A DNA stretch of 24,855 nt from Oscillospiraceae bacterium (GTDB lineage: Bacteria > Bacillota > Clostridia > Oscillospirales > Oscillospiraceae): positions 1 to 24,855 of the forward strand of contig JAFRUW010000250.1 in the NCBI GenBank assembly GCA_017438675.1, read 5' to 3'. Positions 21,674 through 24,855 of this stretch are shown one piece after another. The notes beneath the pieces were generated by a model, which was not told where the DNA came from, did not search any database, and worked only from the letters and a program-made list of their open reading frames with translations. Every line of letters starts with the position of its first letter. Within the stretch, counting starts at the first letter, position 1. The position numbers and the translations under genes are program-made.

Positions 21674-22585
21674 ATGGTGAATACAAAGGTTACACTCAGC
21701 GGGATGACCCTTGACAATCCCGTGATACCTGCCAGCGGAACCTTCGGCTTCGGCTACGAGTTTGCCGACTGGTACGATATAAACTGCCTGGGCTCCATAT
21801 CCATAAAGGGCACCACAAAGGACCCGCGCTTCGGCAATCCCACTCCGAGAATTGCGGAGACGGCTTCCGGTATGCTGAACGCCGTGGGGCTCCAGAATCC
21901 CGGCGTGGAGGCGGTTATAAATACGGAGCTTCCGAAGCTTGCGGAGGTCTATAAAAAGCCCGTAGTGGCAAACGTCAGCGGGTTTGCAATCGAGGACTAC
22001 GCATACACCTGCGAGAGGCTGAACGATCAGCCACAGGTGGGGATCTTTGAAGTGAACATCTCCTGCCCCAATGTCCACGGCGGGGGAATGAGCTTCGGCA
22101 CCGACCCGAAGCTTGCGGCGGAGGTGACGAGGGCTGTCAAAAAGGTGACAACGAAGCCGGTTTACATAAAACTCTCACCCAACGTGACGGACATCGGGGA
22201 GATCGCCGCCGCCTGTGAGGACGCGGGTGCTGACGGGGTGAGCCTTATAAACACCCTCATGGGGATGAGGATTGACCTGAAGACGAGGAAGCCCGTTCTC
22301 GCAAACAAAACCGGCGGACTGTCCGGCCCGGCCATTCTTCCGGTGGCGCTCAGCATGGTGTACAAGGTTTACGACAGGGTGAAGATACCCATAATCGGCA
22401 TGGGAGGCATAAGCTCGGCCGAGGATGTTATAGAGATGATGCTTGCCGGGGCAGCGGCGGTGGAAGTGGGAGCTGCGAATCTCGTGGACCCCATGGCCTG
22501 CAAAAGGATAATCGACGGTCTCCCGGCATCAATGGAGAAATACGGAATAGATAATCTGACTGATATTATAGGAGGAGCGCACTGA
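21674..22585 (+). CDS. pyrD: dihydroorotate dehydrogenase class 1B catalytic subunit
   Basis: A 303-residue FMN enzyme that oxidises dihydroorotate to orotate. The start is ATG 21674 (MVNTKVTLSGMTLDNPV) after GGAGGATTAAT. The catalytic base is C131 in NISCPNVHGGG (class 1 uses Cys, class 2 uses Ser). FMN-contacting motifs: PASGTFGFG, KGTTKDPRFGNPTPRIAET, IKLSPNV and the C-terminal IIGMGGISSAEDVIEMMLAGA. Pairing with pyrK makes it 1B. The stop overlaps the pyrF start by one base (TGATG). Confidence 0.97.
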   Translation: MVNTKVTLSGMTLDNPVIPASGTFGFGYEFADWYDINCLGSISIKGTTKDPRFGNPTPRIAETASGMLNAVGLQNPGVEAVINTELPKLAEVYKKPVVANVSGFAIEDYAYTCERLNDQPQVGIFEVNISCPNVHGGGMSFGTDPKLAAEVTRAVKKVTTKPVYIKLSPNVTDIGEIAAACEDAGADGVSLINTLMGMRIDLKTRKPVLANKTGGLSGPAILPVALSMVYKVYDRVKIPIIGMGGISSAEDVIEMMLAGAAAVEVGAANLVDPMACKRIIDGLPASMEKYGIDNLTDIIGGAH

Positions 22586-23283
22586 TGGGTAAGGACGTAA
22601 TAATCGCATGTGATTTCAGCAGCAAGGAACAGGTAATGAGTTTTCTGGACAGGTTCGGGGACGTAAAGCCCTTTATCAAGATCGGCATGGAGCTTTATTT
22701 TGCCGAAGGGCCGGACATTGTCCGGGAGCTGAAGGCAAGGGGGCACAAAATTTTCCTGGATCTCAAGTGCCACGACATACCCAACACGGTAAAAAAGACC
22801 ATGAGCGTTTTAAGCCGTCTGGATGTGGACATCACGAACCTCCACGCCTCCGGCGGGTCCGCCATGATGAAGGCGGCGCTGGAGGGACTCACAAGGCCCG
22901 ACGGCACAAGGCCGCTTCTTATCGCGGTGACCCAGCTCACCTCCACAAGTCAGGAGGTAATGAACGAGGAACTGAAGATCGCCGGCGACATAAACGACGT
23001 GATCTCAAGCTACGCATTGAACGCGAAAGACTCCGGCGTTGACGGCGTTGTGTGCTCACCCCTTGAGGCGGGCAAGATCCACGACGTCTGCGGAAGCGGA
23101 TTCCTGACCGTCACCCCCGGCGTGAGATTCGACGACGCCTCCAAGGGGGATCAGTCAAGGATCGCCACTCCGGCGAGGGCGAAGGAGCTGGGTTCGGACT
23201 ACATCGTGGTTGGCAGACCCATCACCGCCGCCGAAGACCCGGTTGCGGCGTATGAGCGGTGCGTGAGAGAGTTTGTCGATTGA
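22585..23283 (+). CDS. pyrF: orotidine 5'-phosphate decarboxylase
   Basis: A 232-residue TIM-barrel enzyme converting OMP to UMP. The catalytic DxKxxD is D59, K61, D64 in FLDLKCHDIPNTV. Other marks are ACDFSS at the N-terminus, the phosphate-binding TPGVRF and the C-terminal DYIVVGRPITAAEDP. Length and motifs match the short PyrF (type 1) form. The start codon overlaps the pyrD stop; GGAGG in pyrD's end serves as its ribosome site. Confidence 0.97.
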   Translation: MGKDVIIACDFSSKEQVMSFLDRFGDVKPFIKIGMELYFAEGPDIVRELKARGHKIFLDLKCHDIPNTVKKTMSVLSRLDVDITNLHASGGSAMMKAALEGLTRPDGTRPLLIAVTQLTSTSQEVMNEELKIAGDINDVISSYALNAKDSGVDGVVCSPLEAGKIHDVCGSGFLTVTPGVRFDDASKGDQSRIATPARAKELGSDYIVVGRPITAAEDPVAAYERCVREFVD

Positions 23284-23298
23284 ATGGCAAATTGAGGT

Positions 23299-23325
23299 AT
23301 TTTTTAATTTGTGGAATTAAAAAAT
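23299..23325. other. AT-rich perfect hairpin between pyrF and pyrE
   Basis: ATTTTTTAATT-TGTGG-AATTAAAAAAT: 11-bp perfect stem. It may act as a weak terminator or RNA processing site. It shares the outer pattern ATTTTTT...AAAAAAT with the hairpin at 733-759. Confidence 0.55.
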
Positions 23326-23334
23326 GAGGTTTGA

Positions 23335-23362
23335 AAAGCCTCCTTTACACAAGGGGGCCTTT
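23335..23362 (+). other. GC-rich hairpin upstream of pyrE
   Basis: AAAGCCTCCTT, loop TACAC, AAGGGGGCCTTT with one G-U pair and one bulge, 35 bases before pyrE. The following sequence has no U-run, so termination is doubtful. It resembles the hairpin before hisS (15747-15765). Confidence 0.45.
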
Positions 23363-23396
23363 GGAAGGTTAATACTGCTTACAGGAGGAACATAAC

Positions 23397-24035
23397 ATGG
23401 AAAGAATCATTGCAAAAGACCTGCTCAGTATCGGTGCGGTATTCTTCCGCCCGGACGAGCCCTTCACATGGGCAAGCGGAATAAAGAGCCCGGTTTACTG
23501 CGACAACCGCCTCACACTGACAGCGCCGATGGTGCGCAATGACGTGGAGATGGCGCTGGCCCACACCATTCGTACTAAATTCCCGGAGACAGAGGTCATT
23601 ATGGGCACCGCCACCGCAGGTATCGCCCACGCCGCCATCACTGCGGACATTTTGGGGCTCCCCATGGGGTACGTCCGCTCCGGCAGCAAGGATCACGGCA
23701 GGCAGAACCAGATCGAGGGCAGGCTTGAGCCGGGTCAGAAGGTGGTCATCGTGGAGGATCTGATCTCCACCGGCGGCAGCGTTATTAAGACGGCCGAGGC
23801 TCTGAGGGAAGCCGGGGCGGAGGTCCTGGGAATCGTCAGCATTTTCACCTACGGCATGCAGAAGGGCCTTGACAGGCTCAAGGAGGCCGGACTTGTTAAT
23901 TACAGCCTTACGAACTTCGACTGCATCGCACAGGTGGCGGCGGAGACCGGCTATATCAAGGACAGCGACATTGCCCGCCTCATCGCTTTCAGGAACAACC
24001 CCTCGGATGAGAGCTGGATCGGGGGCGCGAAATGA
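23397..24035 (+). CDS. pyrE: orotate phosphoribosyltransferase
   Basis: A 212-residue type I phosphoribosyltransferase making OMP from orotate and PRPP. The PRPP motif is VVIVEDLISTGGS (116-128). The hood and flexible loop include FTWASGIKSPVYCDNR and YVRSGSKDHGRQNQIEG. The start ATG follows AGGAGG. It is 113 bases after pyrF, a gap holding two hairpins, and its stop overlaps the next start (ATGA). Confidence 0.96.
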   Translation: MERIIAKDLLSIGAVFFRPDEPFTWASGIKSPVYCDNRLTLTAPMVRNDVEMALAHTIRTKFPETEVIMGTATAGIAHAAITADILGLPMGYVRSGSKDHGRQNQIEGRLEPGQKVVIVEDLISTGGSVIKTAEALREAGAEVLGIVSIFTYGMQKGLDRLKEAGLVNYSLTNFDCIAQVAAETGYIKDSDIARLIAFRNNPSDESWIGGAK

Positions 24036-24855
24036 AGCACCTCTTAGATATTCTCGACCTGTCCACACAGGAGCTTGATGAACTCATCAAAACGGCCAAC
24101 GACATCATCTTAAATCCCGCGAAGTACAGCGAAAAATGCCGGGGCAAAAAGCTTGCCACCCTGTTTTTCGAGCCGTCAACAAGGACCCGTCTCAGCTTTG
24201 AGGCGGCCATGTACGAGCTGGGGGGCAATGTGCTGGGCTTTTCCGAGGCCAACAGCTCCTCCGCGGCCAAGGGTGAGAGCGTGGCCGATACGGCAAAGAC
24301 CGTGTCCTGCTACGCGGACATTATCGCCATGCGCCACCCCAAAGAGGGCGCACCGAGAGTGGCGGCGGCAAGCGGCAGCGTCCCTGTGATAAACGCCGGC
24401 GACGGCGGTCACAATCACCCCACACAGACCCTGGCGGACATGCTGACCATCCAGAGGGAGAAGGGGGGCTTTTCCGGCCTGACGGTGGGCTTCTGCGGCG
24501 ACCTGAAATTCGGCAGGACGGTCCATTCCCTGCTTATGGCCCTGTCAAGATACGAAAACAACAGGATGATCCTCATCTCTCCCGACGAGCTCCGCATCCC
24601 CGGCTACGTGAGATATGACATCCTTGAGAAGAACAACGTGGAATACGCGGAGTCGGAGAGCCTTGAAGAGGTTATGCCCCAGCTTGATATACTTTACATG
24701 ACGAGAGTTCAGAGGGAGCGGTTCTTCAACGAGGAGGACTACCTCCGCTTAAAGGACAGCTATATCCTCACCACCGAAAAACTCAAAACAGCAAAGAGCG
24801 ATCTCGCCATCATGCACCCGCTGCCCAGAGTCAACGAGATACGCGTCTCGGTGGA
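24032..24855 (+). CDS. pyrB: aspartate carbamoyltransferase catalytic subunit (3' end outside window)
   Basis: Condenses carbamoyl phosphate and aspartate, the committed step of pyrimidine synthesis. 274 residues are visible of about 305 usual. The carbamoyl-phosphate motif is STRTR (S49-R53) in FFEPSTRTRLSFE; the 80s-loop-like segment is SSSAAKGESVADT; HPTQT starts at H129; HPLPR is 262-266. The start overlaps the pyrE stop by ATGA. No stop codon is reached. A regulatory subunit (pyrI), if present, would lie beyond the edge; ornithine carbamoyltransferase is excluded by the AAKGES loop and the context. Confidence 0.95.
   Translation, partial: MKHLLDILDLSTQELDELIKTANDIILNPAKYSEKCRGKKLATLFFEPSTRTRLSFEAAMYELGGNVLGFSEANSSSAAKGESVADTAKTVSCYADIIAMRHPKEGAPRVAAASGSVPVINAGDGGHNHPTQTLADMLTIQREKGGFSGLTVGFCGDLKFGRTVHSLLMALSRYENNRMILISPDELRIPGYVRYDILEKNNVEYAESESLEEVMPQLDILYMTRVQRERFFNEEDYLRLKDSYILTTEKLKTAKSDLAIMHPLPRVNEIRVSV

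Overview
The window reads as chromosomal DNA of an anaerobic, fairly GC-rich Gram-positive bacterium of the Clostridia, most likely the Oscillospirales/Ruminococcaceae group. The grounds are an [FeFe]-hydrogenase maturase (HydG) with its TM1266-type partner, a class 1B (PyrK/PyrD) dihydroorotate dehydrogenase, a FeoA-FeoB fusion, strong AGGAGG ribosome sites with several TTG/GTG starts, and intergenic hairpin repeats. The taxonomic placement is inference. No phage, CRISPR, rRNA, tRNA or insertion-sequence transposase was seen.

Layout. 1-1450 (minus strand): a structured RNA with its own promoter and terminator, a 165-bp near-palindromic element, a TM1266-family regulator and the 5' part of hydG. 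1490-6635 (plus): MATE exporter, CDF metal exporter, FeoA-FeoB iron importer and a Cys-rich FeoB-associated peptide in one tight run. 6637-7332 (minus): alpha/beta hydrolase facing that run, with a shared terminator between them. 7433-9902: a 55-residue membrane-type peptide, then a long U32 'peptidase'. 9924-15384: maf, mreC, mreD, a class B penicillin-binding protein, minD and a methylglyoxal-synthase-like gene, i.e. a cell-shape/division cluster without mreB, minC or minE in view. 15385-19622: hisS-aspS flanked by two inverted copies of a ~205-bp repeat plus several smaller hairpin repeats. 19623-24855: pyrimidine cluster pyrC-pyrK-pyrD-pyrF-pyrE-pyrB; the last gene is cut by the window end.

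How the genes work together. The metal genes would balance divalent metals (Fe2+ in, probably Mn2+ or Fe2+ out), which suits a neighbour that matures iron hydrogenases. The mre/PBP2/MinD genes drive wall growth and division-site choice. The pyr genes encode every step from carbamoyl phosphate to UMP, with the PyrK-PyrD pair sending electrons to NAD+.

Most interesting unexplained items: (a) the structured RNA upstream of the hydrogenase-maturation genes, whose terminator arm can alternatively pair with the transcript's 5' end; (b) a 120-nt leader between pyrK and pyrD with a potential pseudoknot that would cover the pyrD ribosome site; (c) the inverted repeat pair around hisS-aspS; (d) the 165-bp palindrome; (e) a methylglyoxal synthase with altered active-site positions. 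All structural RNA claims were made by eye without folding software.
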